From: Typha latifolia
Taxonomy: Eukaryota; Streptophyta; Magnoliopsida; Poales; Typhaceae
Assembly (NCBI GenBank): GCA_019914945.1
Contig: CM034099.1
Location: forward strand, 7,874,001-7,938,000
Direction: 5' to 3'
DNA: 64,000 nt
Shown here: in pieces, positions 63,335-64,000 of the stretch
Layout: the number at the start of each line of letters is the position of its first letter
How positions within the stretch are numbered: position 1 is the stretch's first letter
Made by a program: the position numbers and the translations under genes
The notes under the pieces: model-generated
What the model was told of the DNA's origin: nothing
Database searches by the model: none
The model's input: only the letters and a program-made list of their open reading frames with translations

Positions 63335-64000
63335 GGTTTTTTGCATATTTCGCACATGTATACCTCTTAATACCTTGTTTTTTGCATGACCAACTCTCAC
63401 ATAATTTTCTTGGTCAGCAGTTAAAGTACGAAAGTTTTAATAGTGAAAAACAAAAGTAGGTTTCATTTTTATGCATGCATACCCCTCAATCAAGGTATTT
63501 TATCTTTTTGTTATCAAGTGGTTGAGATTTTAGTTATTCTTTATCAAAAAGCAACCTGAGAGTATCACTAATTAGAGAAACAAATTTGGCATATGCAATC
63601 AAGTAAATTAAAGGAAAATAGAGTGACATGAAAGCTATAAAGAACTCAAATCACAAATATAAATGCAATTCTGGTGCTGTTAAGGGAGGAATGTACATGC
63701 CATTGTCATTTCTTTTACGACAACCGAGTAGGAAGCATGTGCAATATGTTGGAAAGTAATCGAAAGAGACGAAAGAGTTGGCAGGTAACTGCTTAGTAAA
63801 AGAAACAGCTTTATCTACCAACAATCCTTTTTACTATGAGGAGGTATTTAGAAGGCTTCTTTTATTAGCTTTGTTATCATTCATCAAAGGAATAAAAGAA
63901 AAATTAAAGGAGTAGCTTTTATATTCCTTCCCCTTTCCCACACACATATATTTTAGCAAAGACCAAATTCCATAATTAGAAGAATTGAAATATCTAAGTC
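63197..64000 (-). other. Intron of the GT43 gene
   Basis: AT-rich non-coding sequence upstream of the exon acceptor at 63197-63198, with a (TA)n tract at about 63288-63326. No exon was found up to the window edge. Confidence 0.6.

Noticed and set aside
1..64000. CRISPR array, bacterial operon, phage or defence system
   Set aside because: No regularly spaced repeats with unique spacers and no prokaryotic gene organisation; the window is plant nuclear DNA throughout.

Overview
This is a 64 kb stretch of nuclear DNA from a flowering plant. The genes have many introns with GT-AG borders, the intergenic DNA is AT-rich and full of transposon remnants, and every gene recognised belongs to a plant family. 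The very GC-rich 5' coding ends of the PPR gene and the ABCF4 copy suggest a monocot, possibly one with palm-like genes, but the species cannot be fixed from the sequence alone.

Left part (1-11 kb): the last exon of a POWERDRESS-type SANT co-repressor (+); an intron-free ABCF4-like gene (+) broken by five frameshifts; an orphan exon-like fragment (-); and a small intron-free PPR-type plastid protein (-). A 208 bp tandem duplication carrying a CAT/CGT microsatellite follows.

Middle part (11-46 kb): a complete 11-exon importin-alpha IMPA-9 gene (-, 521 aa), whose 5.1 kb second intron holds a Copia-like LTR remnant that is itself interrupted by a small Ac/Ds-like hAT element with a perfect 8 bp target duplication; a 3-exon PLAC8/CNR8 gene (-, 237 aa); a 2-coding-exon eEF1A gene (-, 447 aa) with a leader intron that contains a plastid trnR-UCU-like sequence; a 3-exon TIM14 gene (+, 112 aa) whose first coding exon is just ATG; and a 5-exon IQD3-like calmodulin-binding protein gene (-, 494 aa). 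Exon borders for these genes were read from splice sites together with conservation of the encoded protein.

Right part (47-64 kb): a nearly full-length but decayed LINE (L1-type) on the minus strand with a foreign insert in ORF1, a second LINE zinc-finger fragment (+), a 124 bp hAT-like element, a long AT-rich repeat region, and the last two exons of a GT43 (IRX9-type) xylan glycosyltransferase gene (-) whose 5' part lies beyond the window.

The genes are unrelated housekeeping or regulatory genes (chromatin, nuclear import, translation, mitochondrial import, calmodulin signalling, cell-wall xylan) and do not form a pathway or cluster. I found no convincing new biological system. The most interesting items are the nested transposons, the hAT-like element family, the mutated plastid-type tRNA in the eEF1A leader intron, and the recently decayed ABCF4 copy.
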